Below the pieces are notes generated by a model, which worked only from the letters and a program-made list of their open reading frames with translations, was not told the origin of the DNA and searched no databases. Shown one piece after another: positions 1 through 8,152 of a DNA stretch of 49,555 nt. The DNA is from Nostoc calcicola FACHB-3891 (GTDB lineage: Bacteria; Cyanobacteriota; Cyanobacteriia; Cyanobacteriales; Nostocaceae). The translations under genes were made by a program, and so were the position numbers. Each line of letters starts with the position of its first letter. Position 1 is the stretch's first letter. Where the stretch lies: positions 1 through 49,555 of the forward strand of contig NZ_JACJRQ010000052.1 in the NCBI RefSeq assembly GCF_014697355.1, read 5' to 3'.

Positions 1-117
1 TCGAGTTTTTCTCTCTGTTCTACCGTCAGATGGACTTTATCTCGGCGACCTCTTCCCACTTTCGAGTCCTCATCTTGGCATATCTATTGCACTATTTTAG
101 CTGTGTCAGTCCACTAC
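1..117 (-). mobile_element. IS630-like insertion sequence, partial (transposase N-terminus plus terminal repeat)
   Basis: A minus-strand reading frame is open from about base 83 to the left edge and reads ...SKVGRGRRDKVHLTVEQREKLE. This resembles the N-terminal helix-turn-helix start of IS630-type transposases. No ATG lies in this frame; a GTG at 59 is a possible start. The bases at 88-117 (gcactattttag...ccactac) are a relative of the terminal repeats of the two MITE-like elements just to the right, so they are probably the element's own end. The rest of the element is outside the window, so family and integrity remain uncertain. Confidence 0.45.
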
Positions 118-253
118 TGGCGTGACAAGGCTAAAATGGTGCATTAGTAGGTTGGGTTGAGCAGAGCGAAACCCAACGTGGATATCGGTATTGGGTTTCA
201 CTTCGTTCAACCCAACCTACAATTTATTGCAACATTTTAGCCTTGACACGCTA
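115..253. mobile_element. MITE-like element A
   Basis: The element is non-coding, about 139 bp, with near-perfect terminal inverted repeats of about 27 bp: TGGCGTGACAAGGCTAAAAT on the left against the complement of ATTTTAGCCTTGACACGCTA on the right. The interior is itself an inverted repeat, because gtaggttgggttga near 147-161 pairs with tcaacccaacctac near 206-220. The ends resemble the IS630-like terminus at 88-117, which suggests mobilisation in trans by that family. Confidence 0.7.
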
Positions 254-254
254 C

Positions 255-384
255 TACTGGCATGGCAAGCCTAAAATAGTGCATTAGCTTGACTCTTGTG
301 GGATGGGCGTCTCGCCCGTCCGGGGCGGACAAGATCTCCACCCCACAAGAAATTTTATTACAACATTTAAGGCTTGACACGCTA
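255..384. mobile_element. MITE-like element B, in tandem with A
   Basis: This element has the same type of ends as element A: left TACTGGCATGGCAAGCCTAA and a right end complementary to it at about 358-384. The core differs; it is a hairpin-forming block around cttgtgggatgggcgtctcg and its partial complement ending in ccccacaag. A third copy with nearly the same core lies at 30702. Elements A and B abut within a couple of bases. Confidence 0.7.
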
Positions 385-414
385 CTACGTATCTAGGATT
401 TCGAGCTACCAGTA

Positions 415-1113
415 CTAGTATCCAGGCCGCACATTACAATTAGGATCGTAGTATGAAGAGTTGAGACACCAGAAATTAGGCTCTTCGTTTTGTTTAGAGC
501 CACCATCGCCACTCATTAACGCTCTGAGGAAGAAGTCTGCCATAAACAAACTTGCTTCTGCTTGCTTTTGTCTAAGTGCCTGCTGTTCTTGGAGATAAGC
601 TTGTTTTTGTTCTGGAGATAGACTCTCAAAATACTGTCTTCTTCTTTCAGCTTCCTGAATTTGCTTTTCTGTAGCTGCTTTACGAGCTGCATCGAGTTCT
701 GCTTGTCGTCTTTTCCTTTCTTCTTCACGTGCTTGACGTTCTTTTATTGCTTGCTCCTGCTGTTTTCGTTGCAGTTCACGCTGCTCGATATTATGTCGTG
801 TTTGATCTATTCCCTCAATAGTATCTTTTATCGTTCGGATATCATCAAAAAAACCAGCAACTAAGATGTTATTTGGGTTTTGATGATAGTCTAATTTTTG
901 AGTTGATAAATCTGCATTCGCTTCTTTCGATGCAGCCATGACAGGATTTATATTTGCTAGGACAATTACCACAAGTGCGATTTGGGAAAATTTTTGATTC
1001 ATAGCTCGAAATGGAATGAATGAAGATTGTGATTGTTGAGAGGCTAATACAGGAATTGCAGTATTCAGTATGAGTCCGGGCATCGCACTGAAGAATGATT
1101 TTGCTTTTTTCAC
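415..1113 (-). CDS. Hypothetical exported coiled-coil protein
   Basis: I do not recognise the family. The 232-residue reading starts at a GTG (1113). Its first 25 residues (MKKAKSFF...PVLAS) look like a signal peptide. An internal ATG at 1002 would also give a convincing signal peptide (MNQKFSQIALVVIVLANINPVMAA), so the true start is unresolved; neither has a clear Shine-Dalgarno. Residues about 100-185 are a highly charged Gln/Arg/Glu/Lys-rich helix, probably a coiled coil. The C-terminus is short, Tyr/Asn-rich and has two cysteines (WCLN, DPNCNV) that could form a disulphide outside the cytoplasm. No neighbour suggests a function. Confidence 0.6.
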   Translation of the reverse strand: MKKAKSFFSAMPGLILNTAIPVLASQQSQSSFIPFRAMNQKFSQIALVVIVLANINPVMAASKEANADLSTQKLDYHQNPNNILVAGFFDDIRTIKDTIEGIDQTRHNIEQRELQRKQQEQAIKERQAREEERKRRQAELDAARKAATEKQIQEAERRRQYFESLSPEQKQAYLQEQQALRQKQAEASLFMADFFLRALMSGDGGSKQNEEPNFWCLNSSYYDPNCNVRPGY

Positions 1114-1316
1114 GGTAATTAACTACTCTAGTTTGTTAATCTGTCAAGATTTCTCCTGAGAATTCGTAAATTTACGCAAATTTTTCAAAAAAGTTTAGTG
1201 TGGAATTATTGGCGCGATCGCTCTCTTCGACAAAAAATTCGGTAGTTTGCGTAATTTCTAAGATTTGACTGCGAAATACCTACTAGAGTTATCAAGTTTA
1301 CCCACATTCAAGACAC

Positions 1317-3368
1317 ATGGAAATTATTACAGGTAGCGGCAACGACACTGTTATCAGACCAGTTTTTGTCAACGGTTCAGTATTTCGCAGCAACGACACC
1401 ATTTTAACTGGTGCTGGTAACGACACCATTAACCCAGGACTAGGTAAGTATGAGTATGTTGATGGTGGTGAAGGCTTTGACCACCTGATTGTGGATTACT
1501 CCGTTGCTGATACAGGCGGCGGTATGGATTTTTATAGCAACTACGCCAGTTCAGGCACTGGCTCTGCTTATCGATCTAGCGGTGTTCCCAACACTTTAGA
1601 ATTAGATGATGTCCAATTCACAAATATTGAGAAGTTCACTGTCACAGGTACTAGCAAAAATGACACCATCACAACTTACTTTGGAAACAATGTGATTAAA
1701 GCCGGTGCTGGTAATGACAGTGTGACTGCTGTTGCTGGCACTTTGGATGGTGGTTCAGGCTTAGACTACCTCACCCTTGACCTCTCTACACAAACATCTA
1801 ACCTCAATCTTTCTAATCTCGCAAATATTAATGTTTCTGGTGTTGTCACTGCCATCAATTTTGAGGGATTTTCGATTACTACAGGCAGTGGTAACGACAT
1901 TGTTACTCATACTGGAATTGTTAACGGTGCTGTTCTGCGGACTAATGACTTAATCATCACTGGTGCTGGCAACGACACCATTAACGCCGGATTGGGTGGT
2001 GGAAGTATCAACGATGGTGATACCGTCTATGGTGGTGATGGTATTGACCGTCTGATTGTGGACTATTCCGTTGGCGATACCGGCACTGGTATGCGTTTTG
2101 TTGGTAGTAGCACTTATGGCTATGCTACACGAGAAGTCAGCAATACAGACAGCACTCGCTTGGATTTCATTGGTTTCCATAATATTGAACAGTTTACGGT
2201 CATAGGTACTAGCAAAGATGACACCATCAATACTGTTGCTGGAAACGACTCCATCAATGGTGGCGCTGGAAACGACATTATCAATACTGCTGCTGGAAAC
2301 GACACTATCAACGGTGGTGCCGGAAACGATGCTATTGATGGGGGTGCTGGCAACGATCACATGACTGGCGGCACTGGTAACGATACTTACATTGTTGACA
2401 GTACCGCAGATATCGTCACCGAAACCTCTACACTCAGCACCGAAATTGACACGGTTAAAGCCTCCATTACTTACACTCTGGGAGCAAACCTAGAAAACTT
2501 GATTCTCACAGGGTTTGCAGCAATTAATGGGACTGGCAATAGCCTAAACAATAAGCTGACTGGCAACCGGGGTGATAATATTTTGAATGCCGGTGCGGGC
2601 AATGACACCCTTGATGGCGACACAGGTAATGATACCTTGGATGGCGGCGCAGGTAATGACACCCTGATTGCCAGTATAGGCAATGATGTAATGAAGGGCG
2701 GCACTGGCAACGACACTTACATTGTGGGTGGCTTGAACGATGACATGATTATCGAGAATGCAGGCGAAGGAATCGATACCGTTCAAGCCCCCTATACTTC
2801 CGCCCAGGGATACACCTTGGGTGCTAATTTAGAAAACCTGATTTTGCTAGAAGGAGGAACTGACGGGACTGGCAACTCTCTCGACAACATTCTGACGGGC
2901 AACACCAGAAATAATACTCTCAAGGGAGAAGGCGGCAAGGATACGCTAATTGGGGGAAGTGGTAATGATATTCTGATTGGGGGGGCTGGTGATGACATCC
3001 TAACCGGTGGTACTGGTAGCGATTTCTTCCTTTACAATACCAATGCTGCTTTTAGCAGTACAGCTATTGGCAGCGATCGCATTACGGATTTCGTCAAAGG
3101 AAGCGATAAAATCATCCTAGATAAAACCACATTCACAGCCTTACAAAGCTCAGCTGGTAATGGATTTAGCCTGAATAATGAATTTGCGATCGTTACTAGC
3201 GACGCCGCAGCGGCCATCAGTGCAGCCAAAATTGTTTACAACCAAAGTAGCGGATCTCTCTTCTACAATCAAAATGGAGTTGCGGCTGGCTTGGGAACGG
3301 GATCGCTGTTTGCCAATTTCACCGGTAACCCATCACTGAGTGCATCAGACTTTGTAATCCAAACTTGA
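1317..3368 (+). CDS. RTX-type calcium-binding repeat protein, putative type I secretion substrate
   Basis: The 683-residue product carries many glycine-aspartate nonapeptide repeats of the GGxGxDxxx type (for example GAGNDTINGGAGNDAIDGG), the calcium-binding parallel beta-roll of haemolysin-type proteins. It has no signal peptide. The last 95 residues (from DRITDFVKGSDKIILD) form the usual C-terminal domain of such proteins, which normally directs export by type I systems. Residues about 3-118 and 189-310 are diverged copies of one module (ITGSGND...VNG...LIVDYSV.DTG.GM...NIE.FTV.GTSK.DTI). An in-frame TAG lies about 27 bases upstream with no start between, so ATG 1317 is the only start. The N-terminus begins directly in a repeat and may be truncated compared with larger relatives. 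No secretion genes are nearby. Confidence 0.85.
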   Translation: MEIITGSGNDTVIRPVFVNGSVFRSNDTILTGAGNDTINPGLGKYEYVDGGEGFDHLIVDYSVADTGGGMDFYSNYASSGTGSAYRSSGVPNTLELDDVQFTNIEKFTVTGTSKNDTITTYFGNNVIKAGAGNDSVTAVAGTLDGGSGLDYLTLDLSTQTSNLNLSNLANINVSGVVTAINFEGFSITTGSGNDIVTHTGIVNGAVLRTNDLIITGAGNDTINAGLGGGSINDGDTVYGGDGIDRLIVDYSVGDTGTGMRFVGSSTYGYATREVSNTDSTRLDFIGFHNIEQFTVIGTSKDDTINTVAGNDSINGGAGNDIINTAAGNDTINGGAGNDAIDGGAGNDHMTGGTGNDTYIVDSTADIVTETSTLSTEIDTVKASITYTLGANLENLILTGFAAINGTGNSLNNKLTGNRGDNILNAGAGNDTLDGDTGNDTLDGGAGNDTLIASIGNDVMKGGTGNDTYIVGGLNDDMIIENAGEGIDTVQAPYTSAQGYTLGANLENLILLEGGTDGTGNSLDNILTGNTRNNTLKGEGGKDTLIGGSGNDILIGGAGDDILTGGTGSDFFLYNTNAAFSSTAIGSDRITDFVKGSDKIILDKTTFTALQSSAGNGFSLNNEFAIVTSDAAAAISAAKIVYNQSSGSLFYNQNGVAAGLGTGSLFANFTGNPSLSASDFVIQT

Positions 3369-3462
3369 TGAGGATTTAGAAAGTTTCTCTAGCAGACTGG
3401 CAAACTTCTCGATGAGATGTTGGCGATCGCAAATGTAACCAGCCCCATAGCGATCGCTTAGT

Positions 3463-4788
3463 TCAACGTTTAATTCCTTTAAAACGTTCTTGTGCTGCCT
3501 GAAAAGCTTCTTGCATTACTGACTGAATTTTTTGGGTATCGGGTTTTTTACCTCCCATTAAATCACCAAAGTAAACGCAGGCTGCTTCCCCTAATGCCCA
3601 GGTGTAGGCTGCGGCCCAAGATGCGGCGATCGCACTGCCAAAAACTGGTATAAATTTAATTAATTCCCGTCCGATGGCTTGTGCGAGAAAACCACCAGCG
3701 ATCGCACTCACAACACCCCCGGCTTGGGATGGCGTAAGTGTTTGCCCATATAATTTTCCTAAAATACCCACCATCGAAACTTGCAGGGCAGTTAACACTG
3801 GCATTGTGGCAAATGGCAATGGCACAGCGGCTAGGGTTGCAGACATAATCGCAAAAGGCAAAATGTAACGGCGTGCTGTATCACGATAAAGGTTGCCAAT
3901 TTGCTTACCAACTTCTTCTCGATCCAATAGCTGATAAATCGCCTGGGCTTCTGCTTGGGGGAGTAGTTCTGCAAGCGTATCTCTCAGGGCTTCTAAGCCA
4001 TAAAATACTGGGTTGTAGCCATCTTCTTCTAAAGTAAAGTCAATGAGTACACAGCGATCGCTTAGTCCGGCAAAAGCTTCTTGTATCCCATTGAATGCAC
4101 GATTGACTTCCTCAAAGTCTGGCGGATAAGCAGGATGATCGACAGTATCGGGGGGATAAACTTCGTGTAAGCAGGTAACCGCTAGCAAACAGGGAATATC
4201 TGGATACTGCTGGCGTAGCTGTTGAGCAATTTGTCGTAGGGTTTCAGTTGCAAAATCATTGATTTTGACCGTCAAAACTAAGATTCTGGCGGAACGAGTG
4301 TCTTGTTGCAAATTGCCAAGTAACTCTTGAATGATTACTTGAGTATCCTGATTAACATCACCCAATCCGACCGTATCAGTAAAAATCAGTAATGGCAGTT
4401 CATTTGAAGGATAGGCATAGCGCTGGGTGTGTTGGGTGTGGGGACGAAATCCTTGACCAACAATTTCGGCAGAAACTCCCGTCAGTCCCCGCACAATTGA
4501 GCTTTTTCCAGCTTGGGGTTTACCAATTAACAGGGCTTCTGTGGTTGGCAGTTCGGCTTTAACTTTCTCTAAAATCTCTGCAACTTGAGTCTCACTGACA
4601 CTAAACCAATCAACAACGTTCTGTGCCAGTTGTTCTACGGGTAAGAGTTGCGTGAAACCTGTTGTTGCTTTATTCCAGACACCAGCAATGCGATTTTTCC
4701 AAGAATTATCCACCGATTTGTTTGTTACATTATCGGTGAGTTCACTCAATTGCTGAGAATCAGGATCGGGTGGCTCAGTCATTCCCAT
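3463..4788 (-). CDS. DUF697-type membrane-associated GTPase
   Basis: The 441-residue product has a G domain with P-loop GKPQAGKS (residues 89-96), switch region with DTVG (138-141), and a C-terminal half (about 300-400) with glycine/alanine-rich hydrophobic stretches, as in the DUF697 proteins that often follow an Era-like GTPase domain. The usual NKxD specificity motif is not obvious; the equivalent strand reads LLAVTCLHE, so nucleotide preference is uncertain. Its cellular role is unknown; related proteins are thought to act at membranes. It converges on the RTX gene, with 94 bp between them. The start could be the ATG at 4788 or the ATG two codons later. A 9-bp inverted repeat sits directly upstream. 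Confidence 0.75.
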   Translation of the reverse strand: MGMTEPPDPDSQQLSELTDNVTNKSVDNSWKNRIAGVWNKATTGFTQLLPVEQLAQNVVDWFSVSETQVAEILEKVKAELPTTEALLIGKPQAGKSSIVRGLTGVSAEIVGQGFRPHTQHTQRYAYPSNELPLLIFTDTVGLGDVNQDTQVIIQELLGNLQQDTRSARILVLTVKINDFATETLRQIAQQLRQQYPDIPCLLAVTCLHEVYPPDTVDHPAYPPDFEEVNRAFNGIQEAFAGLSDRCVLIDFTLEEDGYNPVFYGLEALRDTLAELLPQAEAQAIYQLLDREEVGKQIGNLYRDTARRYILPFAIMSATLAAVPLPFATMPVLTALQVSMVGILGKLYGQTLTPSQAGGVVSAIAGGFLAQAIGRELIKFIPVFGSAIAASWAAAYTWALGEAACVYFGDLMGGKKPDTQKIQSVMQEAFQAAQERFKGIKR

Positions 4789-4791
4789 GAA

Positions 4792-4820
4792 AACGGTAGG
4801 TCTATATTTATCCTACCGTT
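4792..4820. promoter_or_regulatory. Inverted repeat abutting the GTPase start codon
   Basis: AACGGTAGG (4792-4800) and CCTACCGTT (4812-4820) form a perfect 9-bp inverted repeat with an 11-base AT-rich loop. Read on the minus strand, the repeat ends three bases before the ATG at 4788, so it would occupy the ribosome-binding region. It could be an operator or a translation-controlling hairpin. No regulator can be named. Confidence 0.5.
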
Positions 4821-4943
4821 AAACTCGATTCAGTACTAAGTTGAAAAAGCGAGTAGGGAGTGGGAAAGAGGCTCCAGGGGCAGGGGGAGCAGAGGAAGCA
4901 GGGGAGTAAAGAGAAAATTTTAGTAATTTTTACTCCTAAAATA

Positions 4944-5136
4944 TTAGGACTTACGCACTGTACAAAATAATCGTCTTGTGGCTCAACATAAATACGTAGT
5001 TTCAGGTTTTTACTAATCATTTTTTGATGGTAAATAGACCTCCGCTGTAGGGGCACAGCAATGCTGTGCCCCTACGACAGATGTGGTTTTTCAAATGATT
5101 TATATTTTGTCTTTCCTGTCAATGCGTAAGTCCTAA
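4944..5136. mobile_element. MITE-like element with TTAGGACTTACGCA ends
   Basis: The ends are inverted repeats: TTAGGACTTACGCA at 4944-4957 and TGCGTAAGTCCTAA at 5123-5136. The core includes a long palindrome, gtaggggcacagcaatgctg followed by tgcccctac, at 5046-5074. The element fills most of the 4789-5198 gap between the GTPase and diguanylate cyclase genes. The remaining bases are G/A-rich or C/T-rich simple repeats. I see no gene here. Confidence 0.7.
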
Positions 5137-5198
5137 ATATAATAAATACACTTAATTTCTTTTTCTCCTCCTGCCTCCCCTGCCTCCCCCACTCCCCT

Positions 5199-6413
5199 TT
5201 ACAAACCAGATTGCCGCTTGAAACGTTTGTGAGCATACATTAACTCGTCAGATCTGGCAACAAGTTGTTCTAGTGACATATTGCTGTCTGCTGAGCAACG
5301 CTGTATTCCCATACTCATGGAGAGTTGATAGCTACGGTTTTGTTGTTGATTGAAGTTGGCAATATTTGTTTGCAAATGTGTTTGGATGTTTTCTGCATCT
5401 TTGAAGTAGCTGGAGATGAAAACAATGAACTCATCTCCACCCAAACGAGCAACAATATCTGACTTCCGAAAACTTTGCTTGAGTAATCGACCAGCATCAA
5501 CAATCAAGGCATCTCCCATATCGTGACCAAGACTGTCGTTAATCTGTTTTAGTCCGTCTAAATCAATGAAGATGACCCAGCATAAGAGTTTCATCCGGTA
5601 AGCGATTTTCAGTTGTTGTTCAGCCAGTAGAAAGAAACCACGCCGATTATGCAAACCTGTTAGTTCATCGGTTAGTGATAATTGCCTTCCTTCAATTTCT
5701 GCTTGTTTGCGGTTGCGAATTTCCTGGATGAGTTCCATCTGGGCGATGGTCTGACGACTTAGACGGTGCAGTGCATCTAACTGCTGGTTACTTAACTGAC
5801 GAGGAATAATATCGATGACACACAATGTCCCTATGGGAAATCCATTAGCTGTAACTAGAGGTACACCAGCATAAAAACGAATTTTGGGATTATTTTTAAC
5901 TAAGGGATTGTTTGCAAAGCGTTCGTCTTTGATGGCGTTAGTAACTACTAATATCTCCCGTGGTTGCAGAATGGTATGGGAGCAAAAAGCCCACTCTCTA
6001 GGTATTTCCCTCGCTTTTAGTCCCACTTTGGATTTAAACCATTGGCGATCGCTATCAATTAAGCTAATTAAAGCAATTGGAGTGCTACAAATGTAGGCAG
6101 CAAGAGCAGTCAGGTCATCAAATCCTTGTTCCGGCAGGGTATCGAGAATATTGTAATCCTCCACTGCTTTGAGTCTTTCTGCTTCATTTTCAGGTAGAGG
6201 AGCAGGTCGAATCTTCACAGATGGGCGTCTGAACTTTAGGCAACAAAGTCCACGGGGCCGGAAATTTTGCAATAATCGCAGGATTTTCTCTCGAACCTCA
6301 AACCTGCACGATAGAAACATCTCTGCAACGGAAATTAAAATTCGGTTGAATTTTCTACAGAGATATTGTATTGCATTATGTTCTTCATGCCTTCGGTCTG
6401 CTCTGTTGTCCAT
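5199..6413 (-). CDS. GAF-GGDEF diguanylate cyclase
   Basis: The 404-residue enzyme should make cyclic di-GMP from two GTP. Residues about 70-225 form a GAF sensor domain of the type beginning NEAERLKAVEDYNILDT, common in cyanobacterial and Vibrio cyclases. Residues about 245-400 form the catalytic domain (LTDELTGLHNRRGF, then an intact GGDEF at 325-329). An RxxD product-inhibition site is present at 316-319 (RKSD), exactly five residues before GGDEF. About 65 basic residues precede the GAF domain and match no domain I recognise; the true start could be internal. No transmembrane segment is evident, so it is probably cytosolic. There is no EAL domain. It stands alone between repeats. Confidence 0.9.
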   Translation of the reverse strand: MDNRADRRHEEHNAIQYLCRKFNRILISVAEMFLSCRFEVREKILRLLQNFRPRGLCCLKFRRPSVKIRPAPLPENEAERLKAVEDYNILDTLPEQGFDDLTALAAYICSTPIALISLIDSDRQWFKSKVGLKAREIPREWAFCSHTILQPREILVVTNAIKDERFANNPLVKNNPKIRFYAGVPLVTANGFPIGTLCVIDIIPRQLSNQQLDALHRLSRQTIAQMELIQEIRNRKQAEIEGRQLSLTDELTGLHNRRGFFLLAEQQLKIAYRMKLLCWVIFIDLDGLKQINDSLGHDMGDALIVDAGRLLKQSFRKSDIVARLGGDEFIVFISSYFKDAENIQTHLQTNIANFNQQQNRSYQLSMSMGIQRCSADSNMSLEQLVARSDELMYAHKRFKRQSGL

Positions 6414-6937
6414 TTCACTCTAAGCTTTCACTGTGCAAATTCCCTGAATATGTAGATGCTTACAAGGTCTTGTGCCCAAAGCCAGGTTGAAAGCGATCGA
6501 AATTGACTAAAAATTATCAAAACTTAATTAAATTGGCAAAATTCTTCGTCAAAATTTGATATTTTTGATACTATCAATTTGTCTGAACCCTGAGAAAAAT
6601 TCGAGATTCGACTTCCAAAATTCTCCAGCAATCAGAAATCTTACCAAAAAAGTTAATAGACCTGCCTTGAAAATAGGGACTGGGGATTAGGGACTGGAGA
6701 CTGGGGAAGAAATATTTTCATTCCTTCGTTGTGCTTGCGTAGCGTGCGCTTTGCGCTCACCGTGTTCATGGAGTCTCTTGCATAAATATTTTTTTGTTTC
6801 ACACACGAGGCAAGAGAGGCGCACAGACCCGACTCTCTCTAATTAGTAATTTGTATAAACTTGCTTTATTAGTTACACCTTTGTTCATTCTTATTTTCTC
6901 TTCTCTGTATACCTTTCTTCAAAAATTGGTACTAAGC

Positions 6938-6976
6938 TTAATTGGTACTAAGCTGTTTAAGCTTAGTACCAATTAA
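6938..6976. repeat. Perfect 17-bp inverted repeat with preceding direct copy
   Basis: ttaattggtactaagct (6938-6954) and its exact complement (6960-6976) flank a 5-base loop. A further direct copy of most of the left arm (aattggtactaagctta) precedes it at 6924. The structure lies in a gene-poor stretch (6414-7063), which otherwise holds simple G/A-rich repeats and a fragment of the genome-typical repeat gcgtagcgtgcgctttgcgc near 6738. It is followed by no T-run, so it is not a classical terminator. Confidence 0.7.
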
Positions 6977-7063
6977 ATGAATAAGTTAGAAATTTCGGAC
7001 ATACTCCAGCTGATGTAAATACCTAAGTTCCACATCATTCTTGCTTGAGCCAAGTTAAACTAA

Positions 7064-7237
7064 ATGTCACACAAAGAATTAGAAGACATCATAGACGCGA
7101 AGATACAAAAAGCTATACGGAAGCACGAGATGATAGTTGCTTGCATGAGTAGTATTATTGGCTTGATTTTTATAGTAGGTTTGTTCCATGCAATTTGGCT
7201 TAACCACGTTCAAATTCAAGAACTTTGGTTGAACTGA
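7064..7237 (+). CDS. Small single-span membrane protein (57 residues)
   Basis: An ATG at 7064 opens a 57-codon frame ending TGA at 7235-7237. The product starts MSHKELEDIIDAKIQKAIRK, an amphipathic charged helix. About 22 hydrophobic residues follow (IVACMSSIIGLIFIVGLFHAIW), consistent with one membrane span, and then a short polar tail. The regular composition and charge layout favour a real gene, but I cannot name a family and no clear Shine-Dalgarno precedes the ATG. It lies in a 900-bp gap between the cyclase and the TetR gene. Confidence 0.45.
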   Translation: MSHKELEDIIDAKIQKAIRKHEMIVACMSSIIGLIFIVGLFHAIWLNHVQIQELWLN

Positions 7238-7327
7238 TTATCGGTTGGCTTAAATGAGTATTTACCAGATAGTCTTCTCTATTGTCTCTGAATAATTCTC
7301 GTATTTTCCCTTCCCTACAATAAAGTT

Positions 7328-7942
7328 TCATTTAGCGCATTTACTAATTAGATGTATTAACGCATCAATCAGACGATCGCTTTTCATTGGTAAAATATCT
7401 TTACCATGCATCACATGCTGAGTAATATGAAAATGCACCAATGTTCCTAAGAGAATCCTTGCCGTTGCCTGTGGGTCAGGTATATTTAATTCAGGAGCCG
7501 CTAAGTATTGACTCAGAGCTTCTAGCACAGGTTTATTCATCGCCCGCACACAAATTTGTGCTAACTCAGGAAAACGACCAGATTCCCCAATCAACACTCG
7601 CATAAATGCACAATGTTCTTGGTCGTTATTCATCTGCTCTAATGCTTTGATTCCTAATTGGCGCAGTACAGCGGCTGGTTCTCCCTCAACCGGTTCCGTA
7701 CCAAAAATAGAGTTAAACTTTTTGCCTGCTAGTTGCTCTATCAGTACTTTAAAAAGTCCTTCTTTATCTTGAAAGTGACTGTAAATTGTCGCTTTAGAAA
7801 CACCTGCTGCGATCGCTACCCGATCCATACTTGTGCCAGCATAGCCATGCTGGAGGAACTCCTGCATCGCCCCTTGCAGAATTTGCTCCACTTTATCAAC
7901 GGAATTATCTCGCTCAACTTCGTCAGCTTTGATGCGTGTCAT
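7328..7942 (-). CDS. TetR/AcrR-family transcriptional repressor
   Basis: The 204-residue protein has the N-terminal TetR DNA-binding domain at about residues 15-65, with the recognition segment AGVSKATIYSHFQDKEGLF almost canonical. The C-terminal part is the variable ligand-binding and dimerisation region. It is divergent from the devBCA-type operon, 210 bp away. The region between holds a 7-bp-arm inverted repeat lying between promoter hexamers, so it most likely represses the exporter, and perhaps itself, until an export substrate or signal binds. The ligand cannot be told from sequence. Confidence 0.9.
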   Translation of the reverse strand: MTRIKADEVERDNSVDKVEQILQGAMQEFLQHGYAGTSMDRVAIAAGVSKATIYSHFQDKEGLFKVLIEQLAGKKFNSIFGTEPVEGEPAAVLRQLGIKALEQMNNDQEHCAFMRVLIGESGRFPELAQICVRAMNKPVLEALSQYLAAPELNIPDPQATARILLGTLVHFHITQHVMHGKDILPMKSDRLIDALIHLISKCAK

Positions 7943-8072
7943 TTATTAATTATCCTTTCCTATAAACAATTTTAATAGATAGGGGACTGGAGACTGGAGA
8001 TTGGGGATTGGGGACTAGGAAATAATTCTTTTAACTGGTAATACCCAATCCTCAATCCCTAGTCTTAACTTC

Positions 8073-8125
8073 TTGACTAAACTAGTCCGTTTAGTTTAGC
8101 ATAAAAATGAACTAGACAGTTTAGT
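8073..8125 (+). promoter_or_regulatory. Promoter of the devBCA-type operon with two operator-like sites
   Basis: TTGACT (8073-8078) and TAGCAT (8097-8102) are plausible -35 and -10 hexamers 18 bases apart. Between them is ACTAAAC-N6-GTTTAGT (8076-8095), a perfect inverted repeat. The 16-mer AACTAGTCCGTTTAGT (8080-8095) recurs as AACTAGACAGTTTAGT at 8110-8125, exactly 30 bp downstream, about three helical turns. This is the layout expected for TetR-type repression. A strong Shine-Dalgarno (GGAGGGG, 8140-8146) precedes the ATG at 8153. Confidence 0.65.
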
Positions 8126-8152
8126 ACATTTTGCTGGTAGGAGGGGAATGCT

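Noticed and set aside
1950..2998. Several minus-strand frames opposite the RTX gene
   Set aside because: They are antisense shadows of GGxGxD repeats, with no start signals.
4808..5056. 82-residue minus-strand frame
   Set aside because: It runs through the MITE and a simple G/A repeat and resembles no protein.
6794..6976. 60-residue plus-strand hydrophobic frame
   Set aside because: It ends inside the perfect palindrome, lacks a ribosome-binding site and has an unlikely composition.
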